The position numbers and the translations under genes are program-made. Source: Nocardia sp. BMG51109 (GTDB lineage: Bacteria; Actinomycetota; Actinomycetes; Mycobacteriales; Mycobacteriaceae). Taken from it: DNA of 64,000 bases. This document shows, piece after piece, positions 7,736 through 16,430 of this stretch. The notes beneath the pieces were generated by a model, which saw only the letters and a list, made by a program, of their open reading frames with translations, was not told the DNA's origin and did not search any database. Each line of letters begins with the position of its first letter. The stretch's first letter is position 1. Where the stretch lies: positions 1,302,001 through 1,366,000 of the forward strand of contig NZ_JAFQ01000004.1 in the NCBI RefSeq assembly GCF_000526215.1. The letters are read 5' to 3'.

Positions 7736-9012
7736 GTCCCGCCCTTGGCCTCGTGTTTCGCCTGCGTCGGGTCGGCACCGGGCACGACCTCGTCGAGGGT
7801 CTCGCGCAGTTGCTGTTCGGTCGTCTTCGAGGCGCCGGGGATTCCCGCCCGGTGTCCCTCACGGCGCGGCGCACGCAGATCATCGTGGTCGGTCATGCCC
7901 GGTTCCTCCTCGTCCGCGTCTCGCGATGCGGATACCCGCGGCGGCTCGATCGACACCACCGGGTTCCCGGCCGTTCGCACCGACCGCGAGGGCCGGCCGC
8001 TCGGCGGCCGGGGCCGCTCGAGCCGCCGGAGTGCGTGCAGGACAGCGTGATCGGTGATCGCGTTCAGGCACGGATGCCCCGGCACGGGGCAGTCGCGAGC
8101 CCGGGTGCCGGCGCACGGGGCGTGCTGGTCGCCGAGGACGATGACGGGGACACCGTGGGGTGCCCAGCGGCGCGCCGGCACCACCGGCGCGAACAGCGAT
8201 ACCACCGGCGTGCCCACGGCCGCGGCCATGTGAGCGGGTCCGGTATTCGGCGCCACGACGGCCTCGGCGCCGCGCAGGATCGCCGCGAGCCGCGCCAGGT
8301 CGGTCTGCCCACCCAGGTCGGTGGCATGCGAATCCGCCACGGCGGCGGTCAGTTTCGTCTCCTCCGGGCCGCCGGTGACGAGCACGCGGTAGTCGGCCCG
8401 AACGAGCGCGGCGACCAGGGAGCGACTGCGCGCCACCGACATTCGGCGGGCCGGCACGGCGGCGCCGGGGTGGACGACGAGATAGCCCGGGCCACCGGTG
8501 CATTCGGTGACGTCGGGCAGCAGATCGCCGCGGATCCGCAACCGGTCGCCGACCCGCGGATATCCGGCGGCCTCGGCGAGCGAGCACGCCCGTTCGGATT
8601 CGGGCAGGTCGTCGTCCACGCGGTGGCGCACGTCGAGCAGCGAACCCGGATAATCCGTGCTGATCGCCGCAATGTGCCGCACCCCGGCCAACCGCAGCAG
8701 CAGCGCGAGCGGCAGCGGCGATTGGTGGAACGAGGTGAAGATCACCGCCGCGTCCGGGAGGTCGTCGCGCAGCGCGGCGAGCAGCCTGTCGACGGCGGCG
8801 GAGGTGAGCGATGGCGGTGGCACATCCACCCAGGCGGCGTGGAAGTCGACAACGCGGTCCACGCCCGGCAGCAGTGCGGCCGCGGCCCGCCCGCGCGGGC
8901 CCGCCAGGAACGTGACGGTGTCGGCGCGGGCGGCGACGGCACGCACCGCCGGCCCGGTGAGCAGCACATCGCCGGCGCTGTCGAGCCGGGCGACCAGCAC
9001 GTGGCGGCTCAT
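7732..9012 (-). CDS. Glycosyltransferase family 9 (heptosyltransferase-like) with C-terminal extension
   Basis: 426 residues. The start is the ATG ending at 9012 because it forms an ATGA overlap with the preceding gene and begins the family sequence (RHVLVARLDSAGDVLLTGPAVRAV); the frame is open far upstream, but that part is shadow. GT9 features are the N-terminal D-S-A-G-D-V-L-L motif, LVVHPGAAVPARR in the middle, and TDLARLAAILRGAEAVVAPNTGPAHMAAAVGTPVVSLF near residue 260-300, the nucleotide-sugar site. The final roughly 110 residues, including a DHDD-rich charged tail, go beyond a normal GT9 and look disordered. The expected donor is an ADP- or other nucleotide-activated heptose made by neighbouring genes. 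Confidence 0.85.
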   Translation of the reverse strand: MSRHVLVARLDSAGDVLLTGPAVRAVAARADTVTFLAGPRGRAAAALLPGVDRVVDFHAAWVDVPPPSLTSAAVDRLLAALRDDLPDAAVIFTSFHQSPLPLALLLRLAGVRHIAAISTDYPGSLLDVRHRVDDDLPESERACSLAEAAGYPRVGDRLRIRGDLLPDVTECTGGPGYLVVHPGAAVPARRMSVARSRSLVAALVRADYRVLVTGGPEETKLTAAVADSHATDLGGQTDLARLAAILRGAEAVVAPNTGPAHMAAAVGTPVVSLFAPVVPARRWAPHGVPVIVLGDQHAPCAGTRARDCPVPGHPCLNAITDHAVLHALRRLERPRPPSGRPSRSVRTAGNPVVSIEPPRVSASRDADEEEPGMTDHDDLRAPRREGHRAGIPGASKTTEQQLRETLDEVVPGADPTQAKHEAKGGT

Positions 9013-10037
9013 CCCGTCGGTATCGCCGTCGGCCGGGTATCGAAGACCTGCGCGGTGAGCAGTTCGTCCCACCGGCGCACGAACGCGTCGATGCCGAAGG
9101 TGGCCCGCGCCCACTGCCGGGCGTACTTGCCGGTGAGTTCGGCGAAGGCCGGTTCGGCGAGCAGCTGCCGCATCGCCTCGGCGAGGATGCCGAGATCGGT
9201 CGAGACGATTCCGGCCTCGGCGGGAACCGACAGTGCCGCCTCCGCCGTGCCGACCGCAACGACCGGCATCCCCAGATACATCGCCTCGATCAGCGACAGA
9301 CCGAGCGAGGTCCACCGCGGGGTGTGCACGAACATCCGGTGCCGGGCCAATTCTCGGTGCAGCGCAGCCTGATTCAGGTCGCCGCATCCCTGTATTCGGT
9401 CGGGGGTGCTGTGCAGGGGATGGTGCAGGTTCTCGGTCGCGATGCCGTAGACGTCGATCGGTGCGGCGTCCGACAGCGGAGACAGCAGATCGGTCCCCGT
9501 GACACGCCAGCGACGGAGGGGCTCGTTGATGCTCGTCGCCGCGCGGGGAAGCTCACCGCTGTACCGGTAACCGGGATCGAGCACACCGTGCGGGATGACG
9601 ACCGTCGGGCAACATCCGTTGTCCCACATCAGATTGTTGAAGTCGGTGACGTGCACCAGCGGGATGTCGGTGCGGTCGGCGAGCGGGTGGCGGGTGCGCG
9701 CCGCGTGTTCGCGGGGCGTGTTGTGCTCGACGTAGACGGCCGGGATCTCGCTGCCGGGCTCCCTGCCGAGCCACTCGCGCACCAGGTCCAGTTCGCGGGG
9801 CCGTTGCAGCACCACCGCGTCGACGCGGGTGTCGACGAGATCCGCGGGCGCGATCTCGATCGCACGGTCGGGCCAGGAGCGCCCGCACCGGCCGAGCGCC
9901 CAGGAGCCGAGCGCGGGATCGGTGGGCACGAGGTAGGTGTGCTCGCCTTGCACGAACGATGTTGTCCAGGAACCGTGCACGTGCCATACCAGCACGTTCA
10001 ATCGATCGTGTCGCGAGTCGATCGGCGGATCGCTCAT
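9009..10037 (-). CDS. GT4-type glycosyltransferase
   Basis: 342 residues. The start opens with VLVWHVHGSWTTSFVQGEH, a glycosyltransferase B-fold N-terminus for a family resembling those in actinobacterial capsule-like loci. The C-terminal donor domain shows FVHTPRWTSLGLSLIEAMYLGMPVVAVGTAEA, with the E-x-x-x-x-G-x-P-V-V-A signature of GT4 around residues 255-270. It probably transfers a sugar from a nucleotide donor to a growing glycan in the cytoplasm. It is coupled by ATGA to both neighbours. Donor and acceptor are unknown. Confidence 0.82.
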   Translation of the reverse strand: MSDPPIDSRHDRLNVLVWHVHGSWTTSFVQGEHTYLVPTDPALGSWALGRCGRSWPDRAIEIAPADLVDTRVDAVVLQRPRELDLVREWLGREPGSEIPAVYVEHNTPREHAARTRHPLADRTDIPLVHVTDFNNLMWDNGCCPTVVIPHGVLDPGYRYSGELPRAATSINEPLRRWRVTGTDLLSPLSDAAPIDVYGIATENLHHPLHSTPDRIQGCGDLNQAALHRELARHRMFVHTPRWTSLGLSLIEAMYLGMPVVAVGTAEAALSVPAEAGIVSTDLGILAEAMRQLLAEPAFAELTGKYARQWARATFGIDAFVRRWDELLTAQVFDTRPTAIPTG

Positions 10038-11020
10038 ATCGGCCGGATGCCCGCCGATACGTCGGCCAAACCGGCGACCGCGTGCGCGGTCGCCGCGGCC
10101 GGATCCAGTCGCCGGTCGACCGCCTCGATCACCGCCTCGGAGGTGATGAGCAGCAGTCCGGGATCGACCGTGTCGGCGTGCGGGTCACCGAGCCGGCCCG
10201 CCCACAGTGCCCGATGCCGCGGACGGCTCGGTGGCGGTCCCCACCAGGACGGCGGGTTCGGCCCGAAGGCCAGGACGGACGGCGTGCCGAATGCCGTTGC
10301 CAGGTGACCTACTCCGGTATCCCCGCAGACCACCAGCGCGGCACCGGCGACCGCGCCCGCCAATGCGCGGAGCGTGAGCCGCCCGGCGACCACGGACCGT
10401 TCGGGGAGCCCCGCGCGGTCGGCGACCGCACGGGCCAGGTCGTATTCGGCGTGGGTTCCGGTGATCAGCACCCGACGGCCGGATCGGTGCAGGTGCGCGG
10501 CGACGGCGGCGAATCTCTCGGCGGGCCAGCGGCATGCGGGCGTAGCGGCGCCGGGATGGACGATGATGTGGTCGCCGCATTCGGTGTCGTCCGGCGGATC
10601 GAGCGCGAAATCGAACGGATCGGCGCGGATCCCGGCCGAGCCCAGCAGGCGGCACCAGCGGTCGATTTCGTGGGCGTCGAACGGCCATTCCGGCCCCGGC
10701 ACATCGGGTAGGCCGGGGTTGCGGTGGGTGACGAGGTGCCGGGGACGCGTGTCCAGCAGGTCCGCTGTGCTGCGCGGGCCGCTGCCGTGCAGGTTCACCG
10801 CCAGCTCGGGCGGATCCGAATCCCAGTGCAGCGCACCGACTCCGGGTGTGGGGTGCAGCCGGTCGACGGTATCGGACAGCTCGACGATCGGGCGCAACCA
10901 GTCCGGGGCGGCGAGCAGCAACCGGTGGTCCGGACAGGCGTGGCGCAGCGCGCGCAGGGCGGGCACGGCGGTGAGGAAGTCGCCGAGACCCAGTGCGCGC
11001 AGCGCCAGCGTCACGGCCAT
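10034..11020 (-). CDS. Glycosyltransferase family 9 (heptosyltransferase-like)
   Basis: 328 residues. GT9 hallmarks are LRALGLGDFLTAVPALRAL at the start, HIIVHPGAATPACRWPAERFAAVA in the linker/donor site near 150-175, and ALAGAVAGAALVVCGDTGVGHLATAFGTPSVLAFGP near 215-250. It is a second, diverged GT9 in the same operon. The reading frame overlaps the upstream SDR gene by 10 bp and the downstream GT4 by 4 bp. A transferase for heptose onto a glycan or small-molecule acceptor is the best inference. Confidence 0.87.
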   Translation of the reverse strand: MAVTLALRALGLGDFLTAVPALRALRHACPDHRLLLAAPDWLRPIVELSDTVDRLHPTPGVGALHWDSDPPELAVNLHGSGPRSTADLLDTRPRHLVTHRNPGLPDVPGPEWPFDAHEIDRWCRLLGSAGIRADPFDFALDPPDDTECGDHIIVHPGAATPACRWPAERFAAVAAHLHRSGRRVLITGTHAEYDLARAVADRAGLPERSVVAGRLTLRALAGAVAGAALVVCGDTGVGHLATAFGTPSVLAFGPNPPSWWGPPPSRPRHRALWAGRLGDPHADTVDPGLLLITSEAVIEAVDRRLDPAAATAHAVAGLADVSAGIRPI

Positions 11021-11748
11021 GACGTCTCCGTGGACGGGCAGACCACCATTTCACGGATCTCGCATCCGGCGGGCTGGCTCAGCGCGAAAACGACTGTGGC
11101 CGCGACGTCTCCGGGTTTGTTCAACCGCGCGTCGGGCGCCGGCTTGTACCGGTCCGGCCGGCCGTCGAAGAACGCCGTGTGCATACCTCCGGGAACCAGC
11201 AGCGTGATCCCGACCTCCCCGGCGAGTTCGGCGGCCAGCGCCCGGGTGAATCCCACGACGCCGAACTTCGAGGCGCAGTAGGCGGTGGCATCCGGTAATG
11301 CCTTGAGGCCCAGGGTCGATGCGCAGGTAACCAGCCGGCCTCCGGTGCGCCGGAGCGCCGGCAGCGCCGCGCGGACGACGGCGGCGGTACCGAACAGGTT
11401 CACTCGCACAACCCGTTCCCACTCCGCCGCCGGAAGGTCCTCGAACCGCCCGCACGAGTCGGTACCGGCCGCGGTGAATACGCCGTGCACCTCGCCACCG
11501 GCCCGATCGACCAGCGCGCGGGCCGCTCGGGCCGCGGACTCCGAATCGGCCAGATCGGCATTTTCCCATTCGATCTCGCCCGGATCCGCCCGATCGATCA
11601 CCAACGGCCGCCCGCCCGCGTCGCGGACGGCGGCGGCGACCGCGGCACCCAGTCCGGAAGCGCCGCCGGTGATCACGACGGTGCCCGGGTTCGCCGGACC
11701 ACTCGGTGCGACGCTGACATCGGTCATCGGAACGGCGGTGTCGGTCAT
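11011..11748 (-). CDS. Short-chain dehydrogenase/reductase
   Basis: 245 residues from an ATG with GAAGGAG six bases upstream; the frame is open further upstream, but the ATG forms an ATGA overlap with the kinase gene. Classical SDR motifs are TGGASGLG (cofactor binding, near 30), a C-A-S-T-L strand with the catalytic Ser, and YCASK (Tyr/Lys, near 165). It lacks the features of HldD-type ADP-heptose epimerases, which belong to the extended SDR group. A plausible role is oxidation or reduction of a sugar intermediate in this locus. Confidence 0.85.
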   Translation of the reverse strand: MTDTAVPMTDVSVAPSGPANPGTVVITGGASGLGAAVAAAVRDAGGRPLVIDRADPGEIEWENADLADSESAARAARALVDRAGGEVHGVFTAAGTDSCGRFEDLPAAEWERVVRVNLFGTAAVVRAALPALRRTGGRLVTCASTLGLKALPDATAYCASKFGVVGFTRALAAELAGEVGITLLVPGGMHTAFFDGRPDRYKPAPDARLNKPGDVAATVVFALSQPAGCEIREMVVCPSTETSWP

Positions 11749-12695
11749 GCGAGCTCCTTCTGACGACGGGATCCGATCGAGCCGGATACCGCTCCGGCAC
11801 AGACATATTCGGCGGCCGCCTCGACCGCATACCGGACGGCGTACGCGTTGCCGTGGCCGCCGAGCAGGGCGACGGCCGCCGCGGCGGCGAACCGGTCGCC
11901 GGCGCCGCAGGTATCGGCATCGGTCGCGGCCCACAGCGGCTTCGGAATCGGCATCGATCGCACCTCGGTGGATCCCCGGCGGTGATAGAGCGCGCCCTCG
12001 GCTCCGAGCGTCACGGCGACCGAACTCGCCTGCCAGCGCCGCGCCAGCTCCCGGGCCCGATTGACGAAACCGGGCCAGCCCGGGACGAATTCGGCCGCCT
12101 CGGCGCGATTGGGCGTGGCCACCGCGACACCCGGTACCGGTACGCTGCCGCGCGGATGCGGATCCCAGACGATCGGGACCTCGCCGGCGCGCTCGGCCAG
12201 TATCGCGCGGATCTCGGGATGCGCGGCCGTCCCGCGCCCGTAGTCCGACACCAGGATCGCGGACGCACCGCGCAGTGCCGCGCGGGCGGAGTCGGGTAGC
12301 GGATCGGTGCCGGTACGGCCGTCACCGTCGTCGACCCGCGCCACCGCCGCCGGTCCGGGTGCCGCGGCGCCGTTGCGCTGCCCGAAGGCGCGGATGCGCT
12401 GCTTGCGAACCGTGCTGCCGCGCAACGGCAACTCGGCGACGTCGACCCGGCCGGACAACAGCGAGCGCAGCCGCTCGCCACCGGCATCGGTGCCGAATCC
12501 GCCGATCAGGGTCACTCGGGGAGATTCGTCGGCGGCCAGCAGCGCGGCGAGCCCGGCCCCGCCCGGCCGGCCGCGGCGGCGGGTGACCGCCACCACCGGA
12601 ACGGGCGCGTCGGGGCTGAATCGGTCGGCGCGGCCCTCGACGTCGATGTCGAGCAGGACGTCGCCCACCACGACGAGCGGAGCGGGACGGTTCAT
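11745..12695 (-). CDS. PfkB-family kinase resembling the heptose-7-phosphate kinase domain of RfaE/HldE
   Basis: 316 residues; start at an ATG preceded by GGAGG. The N-terminus (VVVGDVLLDIDVEGRADRF, then SPDAPVPVVAV and G-R-P-G-G-A-G) follows the RfaE domain 1 pattern. The C-terminal PfkB signature is TCGAGDRFAAAAAVALLG, with the catalytic Asp in GAGD near 255. It has no adenylyltransferase domain. It is a second RfaE1-like kinase besides the full-length HldE at 17327, so it may phosphorylate a different sugar. ATGA-coupled to the SDR, 44 bp behind gmhA. Confidence 0.82.
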   Translation of the reverse strand: MNRPAPLVVVGDVLLDIDVEGRADRFSPDAPVPVVAVTRRRGRPGGAGLAALLAADESPRVTLIGGFGTDAGGERLRSLLSGRVDVAELPLRGSTVRKQRIRAFGQRNGAAAPGPAAVARVDDGDGRTGTDPLPDSARAALRGASAILVSDYGRGTAAHPEIRAILAERAGEVPIVWDPHPRGSVPVPGVAVATPNRAEAAEFVPGWPGFVNRARELARRWQASSVAVTLGAEGALYHRRGSTEVRSMPIPKPLWAATDADTCGAGDRFAAAAAVALLGGHGNAYAVRYAVEAAAEYVCAGAVSGSIGSRRQKELA

Positions 12696-12739
12696 GGGGA
12701 CCTCCGGGACGAACGGTGTTGCGGTGCGGTCGGATACGG

Positions 12740-13321
12740 CTATCGGGCCGGTAATGCCGATTCCAGCGCGGCGCACAATGCGTGCACGAGGACCAGGTGC
12801 ATCTCCTGGATGGTGGCCACGGTGTCGGCTTCGACGGTGATCGAGTCGTCGCACAGCCCGGCCAGCGGATTGGGCGCCGGCCCGGTGAGCGCCCAGGTGG
12901 TGGCGCCCAGCTCCCGGGCGGCCTTGGCCGCACCGACGACATTCGGGCTGCATCCACTGGTGGACAGCGCGATCAGGACGTCACCCGGACGGGCGTGGGC
13001 GCGGATCTGCCGGGCGAACATCTCGTCGGCTCCGTAGTCGTTGGTCACGGCGGTCAACGACGAGGTGTCGGCGTGCAGCGGTATCGCCGAGAGCGGTTCG
13101 CGCTCACGGTGGAAGCGTCCGATGAGCTCGGCGGTGAGATGTTGGGCCTCGGCCGCGCTGCCGCCGTTGCCACAGGCGTAGAGGCGCCCGCCGCGGGCGT
13201 AGGTTCCGGCGAGCCGGACTCCCCAGTCCCACAGGTGGTCGATGGCGGTCCGGTTCTCGCGCAGCGAGGTCTCGAGGGCGGTGAAATGCTCGGCGAGAAC
13301 ATCCGATATCGGCGGGCTCAT
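12740..13321 (-). CDS. gmhA: Sedoheptulose-7-phosphate isomerase (phosphoheptose isomerase)
   Basis: 193 residues, SIS-domain protein. It converts sedoheptulose 7-phosphate to D-glycero-D-manno-heptose 7-phosphate, the first step of bacterial heptose synthesis. Visible motifs are ACGNGGSAAEAQHLTAELIGRF (near 50-70), the TNDYGADEMFARQI segment (near 92-105) and LSTSGCSPNVV (near 120), the phosphosugar loop. Length is normal for GmhA (about 190). It is ATGA-coupled to gmhB, matching the order of the pathway. Confidence 0.92.
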   Translation of the reverse strand: MSPPISDVLAEHFTALETSLRENRTAIDHLWDWGVRLAGTYARGGRLYACGNGGSAAEAQHLTAELIGRFHREREPLSAIPLHADTSSLTAVTNDYGADEMFARQIRAHARPGDVLIALSTSGCSPNVVGAAKAARELGATTWALTGPAPNPLAGLCDDSITVEADTVATIQEMHLVLVHALCAALESALPAR

Positions 13322-13896
13322 GACGACTCCTTCCCGGCGCCGAGGAACTCGGCGGCCGGCGTGACGCGGGCGAGGGTGACGGCGGTGACCAGGTCTGGAG
13401 CGACCTGCGCGACCGCGCGGGCATGCGAGATCTCGGCGGGACGGGTGCGGGCGGTGGGGACGAGAATCGCGCGGGCACCGGCGGCTCGGGCGGCGTGCAC
13501 GTCGCTGCCGATGTCGCCGATCACGACACACCGCGCGGGCGGCAGGCCGAGTGCCGCCGCGGCGGCCCGGATCAGCCCCGGGCGCGGCTTGCGGCACTCG
13601 CATCCGTCCGCGGGACCGTGCGGACAGATCTGCCACGTATCGAACGGGCCGAGCAGCGCGTCGACCCGGGCGACGACCGCCGCCAGCCGTTCCGGGGTGA
13701 TCGCGCCGGATGCCACCCCGGACTGGTTGCTCACCACCGCGGTCGGCACACCGGCCGCGCGGACCGCGGCCAGCACCGTGACCGCGCCCGGAATCGGCTG
13801 CACCAGTGCCGGATCGGAGAGATACGGCACGTCGTGAATCAACGTGTCGTCCCGGTCGAACAACAGCGCGATATCACCCGTCGGCCGTCCGGTCAT
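13318..13896 (-). CDS. gmhB: D-glycero-D-manno-heptose-1,7-bisphosphate 7-phosphatase
   Basis: 192 residues, HAD-superfamily phosphatase of the GmhB/histidinol-phosphatase group. It removes the 7-phosphate before nucleotidyl transfer. Motif I is FDRDDTLIH (catalytic aspartates near 14 and 16), motif II is the Ser of VVSNQSGVASG, and KPRPG supplies the motif III lysine. The zinc loop cysteines are in CPHGPADGCECRKPRPG. The motif IV aspartate is in VVIGDIGSDVHAA. It is coupled by ATGA to the GT4 gene upstream and to gmhA downstream. Confidence 0.9.
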   Translation of the reverse strand: MTGRPTGDIALLFDRDDTLIHDVPYLSDPALVQPIPGAVTVLAAVRAAGVPTAVVSNQSGVASGAITPERLAAVVARVDALLGPFDTWQICPHGPADGCECRKPRPGLIRAAAAALGLPPARCVVIGDIGSDVHAARAAGARAILVPTARTRPAEISHARAVAQVAPDLVTAVTLARVTPAAEFLGAGKESS

Positions 13897-15089
13897 CGCG
13901 CCACCGGCAGTCGGTCGGCCGGAACCGCTCGGCGATAGGCGGCGACGGTGGAATCGGCGATACGGTCCCACGAATACCGGGTCTGCACGCGGGCCGAACC
14001 CGCTGCGCCCCAGGCATTCCGCAGCGTTCCGTCGGTCAGCAGCGGCTCGACCGCATCGGCGACGGCCTGGGGGTCGAGCGCGGACACCAGGCGTCCGGTC
14101 ACGCCGTCGACGATGGTGTCCACCATGCCGCCGACCGCGGTGGCGACGACCGGGCGGCGACAGGCCATGGCCTCCAGGGGAACGATGCCGAACGGCTCGT
14201 ACCACGGCGTGCACAGCACCGCGTCGGCGGAGCGCAGCAGCGACGGCATCCGCGGGCGCGGCACCTGACCGAGCAGCCGGACGCGGTCGTCGACACCGAG
14301 GTCGGCGGCGACTCGGCGGAGGCGGTCGGCCTCGGCGGCCTCCTGCGCCGTCCCGCCCACGATGACCAGTTCGGTGTCCGGGAGTCCGGCCAGCGCTCGA
14401 ACGGCGATGTCGAATCCCTTGCGACGCACCAGGCGCCCGACGGCGAGCAGTCGGCGGCGGTGCGGGCCGCGCGGTGCGACCGGACCGTCCGGGGTGAACA
14501 ACCGCAGGTCGACGCCGCACGGCACGACCGATATCCGCGTGCGCGGCACGCCCATCCGGGTCAGCTCGAACACCTCGTCGGTGCAGGTCGCCACGACCTG
14601 TGCGGCGCGCGCGGCGATGAGTCGCTCGAGCCGGATGCGGTCGGGCGGGCTGGGGTCCGCGGCGCCCTGATGTCGCCGCTTCACGGTGCCCAGCGCGTGA
14701 AAGGTCTGCACGACCGGCACGCCCAGCTCGCGGGCGGCGAGTCCGGTTGCCAGCCCGGACATCCAGAAGTGCGCATGCGCCACGTCCGGCGGATCGGCGC
14801 GCCACCGGGCGTGCAGGCAGGCGCCGAAGTCGCCCATATACGGCAGCAGCCGATCCTTGGGCACCGGCCGGCCCGGTCCGGCCGGGACGTGCACCACGCG
14901 GTAGCCGTCCGCCGTCTCGAGCTGGTCCGGCAGGTCGGCGCGGTCGCGGCGGGTGTACACCGTGACCTCGTGGCCGACGCGTGCGAGTGCCGCGGAAAGC
15001 GCTGCCACGTGGACGTTCTGACCGCCGGCATCAACACCGCCGAGCGCCGCCAGCGGACTGGCGTGCTCCGAGATCATGGCGACTCGCAT
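13893..15089 (-). CDS. GT4 glycosyltransferase, MshA/sucrose-synthase-like
   Basis: 398 residues, GT-B fold. The N-terminus (MISEHASPLAALGGVDAGGQ) carries the G-G-x-x-x-G-G-Q loop seen in MshA- and sucrose-phosphate-synthase-like GT4 enzymes. The donor domain has LLAVGRLVRRKGFDIAVRAL (near 220), VCT-type PWYEPFGIVPLEAMACRRPVVATAVGG (near 310-335), including the E-x7-E motif. It is the first gene of the nine-gene minus-strand operon that ends at 7025, and faces the GT9 gene at 15261 across a 171-bp divergent promoter region. Confidence 0.87.
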   Translation of the reverse strand: MRVAMISEHASPLAALGGVDAGGQNVHVAALSAALARVGHEVTVYTRRDRADLPDQLETADGYRVVHVPAGPGRPVPKDRLLPYMGDFGACLHARWRADPPDVAHAHFWMSGLATGLAARELGVPVVQTFHALGTVKRRHQGAADPSPPDRIRLERLIAARAAQVVATCTDEVFELTRMGVPRTRISVVPCGVDLRLFTPDGPVAPRGPHRRRLLAVGRLVRRKGFDIAVRALAGLPDTELVIVGGTAQEAAEADRLRRVAADLGVDDRVRLLGQVPRPRMPSLLRSADAVLCTPWYEPFGIVPLEAMACRRPVVATAVGGMVDTIVDGVTGRLVSALDPQAVADAVEPLLTDGTLRNAWGAAGSARVQTRYSWDRIADSTVAAYRRAVPADRLPVAR

Positions 15090-15260
15090 GTGCTCGGCAT
15101 GCCCGTGCTTCTCCGTTCGAAACGCGAGAAGTACGAGCAGTGCGCGCCGCCGGATACCGTGTGACCACCGTGGATTCGAACGTGAACAGCCGTTTCACCG
15201 GGTCCCGGGCGGGTAGGCCGCCGAGGAGAGGCCCGAACCAGGAGTGGAGGCCACCCCGAT

Positions 15261-16403
15261 ATGTCCGATTCGGAATACGACACCGGCACGGCGCCTTTCG
15301 AGCCGGCGCCGACCTCTCGGCGAGACGCCGGGCGCGGCGGCCCGCTCTCGGCGCCTTGGTCGGGTGTGCGGCGGATCGCGGTGCTGCGCGGTGGCGGGCT
15401 CGGTGATCTGTTGTTCGCGCTGCCCGCTGTCGACGCGCTCGCCGCCGCCTATCCGGACGCCGAGATAGACCTGCTCGGTACCGCATCGCACGCCGAATTG
15501 CTCAGCGGGCGGCCCGGTCCGGTGCACGAGGTGATCGCACTGCCCCCGGCCGGTGACGACCGGTCGGGGGACGCGGAGTTCTTCCGCCGGGTGGGCCGGA
15601 CGCCGATCGATCTCGGCGTGCAGGTGCACGGCGGCGGGCGCTGGTCCAACGGTTTCCTCCGGCAGCTGCGGCCACGCTGGACCGTCGGCAGCCGCACACC
15701 CGACGCGCCGCCGCTGACCCGGATGCTGCCCTTCCGCCACTACCAGCACGAGACGCTGCGGGCGCTGGAGGTGGTGGGCCTGGCCGGTGCGCGGCCGATG
15801 CGCCTGGAGCCGGCGCTGGAGGTGACCGACACCGATCTGGCCTTGGCCGACGCGGCCCTGACCCGACTGCCGAAACCGGTTGTGGCGCTACATCCGGGCG
15901 CGACCGATCCGCGACGGTGGTGGCCGATCGATCGGTTCGCCCGGGTGGCCGCGCACTGTCTGCGGCAGGGGCTCGGCGTCGTCGCGGTCGGTACGAACGA
16001 TGAGCGGGAGCTGTTGGCACAGTTGGTGTCTCATGTCGAAGAACTGGCGCCGCAGCCGTATCGGGAAGGGGCCCTGATGATTCTGGCCGGTGCCGATATG
16101 ACGACCCTGTGCGGCGTGCTGGCACGCAGTTGCCTGCTGGTGGGCAACGACAGCGGCCCCCGGCATCTCGCCGCGGCCCTGGGCACCCCCACGGTCGCCG
16201 TCTACTGGCTGGGGAATGTCATCAATGCCGCACCGCTCGGCCGCGCCCGGGATCGGGTGCTGATGTCCTGGACGACCCGCTGCCCGGTCTGCGGGCGTGA
16301 CTGCACCGACGAGTCGGTGCCGCGCTGTGCGCACGATGTGTCGTTCGTCGACGGAGTATCGGTCGAACAGGTCCTCGCCGAGGTCGACGAATTACTGGGC
16401 TGA
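15261..16403 (+). CDS. Glycosyltransferase family 9 (heptosyltransferase-like)
   Basis: 380 residues. After an approximately 35-residue flexible N-terminus the GT9 fold begins with IAVLRGGGLGDLLFALPAVDAL. Donor-site blocks follow: VALHPGATDPRRWWPIDRFARVA near 210 and LCGVLARSCLLVGNDSGPRHLAAALGTPTVAVYW near 280-310. A late C-P-V-C-G-R-D-C segment near 340 is an unusual cysteine cluster that could bind a metal. GTGGAGG precedes the ATG. It is the only plus-strand gene of the locus and converges with the GT2 gene. Confidence 0.87.
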   Translation: MSDSEYDTGTAPFEPAPTSRRDAGRGGPLSAPWSGVRRIAVLRGGGLGDLLFALPAVDALAAAYPDAEIDLLGTASHAELLSGRPGPVHEVIALPPAGDDRSGDAEFFRRVGRTPIDLGVQVHGGGRWSNGFLRQLRPRWTVGSRTPDAPPLTRMLPFRHYQHETLRALEVVGLAGARPMRLEPALEVTDTDLALADAALTRLPKPVVALHPGATDPRRWWPIDRFARVAAHCLRQGLGVVAVGTNDERELLAQLVSHVEELAPQPYREGALMILAGADMTTLCGVLARSCLLVGNDSGPRHLAAALGTPTVAVYWLGNVINAAPLGRARDRVLMSWTTRCPVCGRDCTDESVPRCAHDVSFVDGVSVEQVLAEVDELLG

Positions 16404-16430
16404 GCCCTCCGGTGGGCCTCCCCCACCCGC

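Noticed and set aside
9012..9387. N-terminal extension of the GT9 frame to 9387
   Set aside because: Arg/Gly-rich shadow of the GT4 gene; ATGA overlap and conserved start at 9012 are better.
11011..11748. SDR considered as HldD epimerase
   Set aside because: It is a classical short SDR with YCASK; HldD is an extended SDR of about 310 residues with different motifs.
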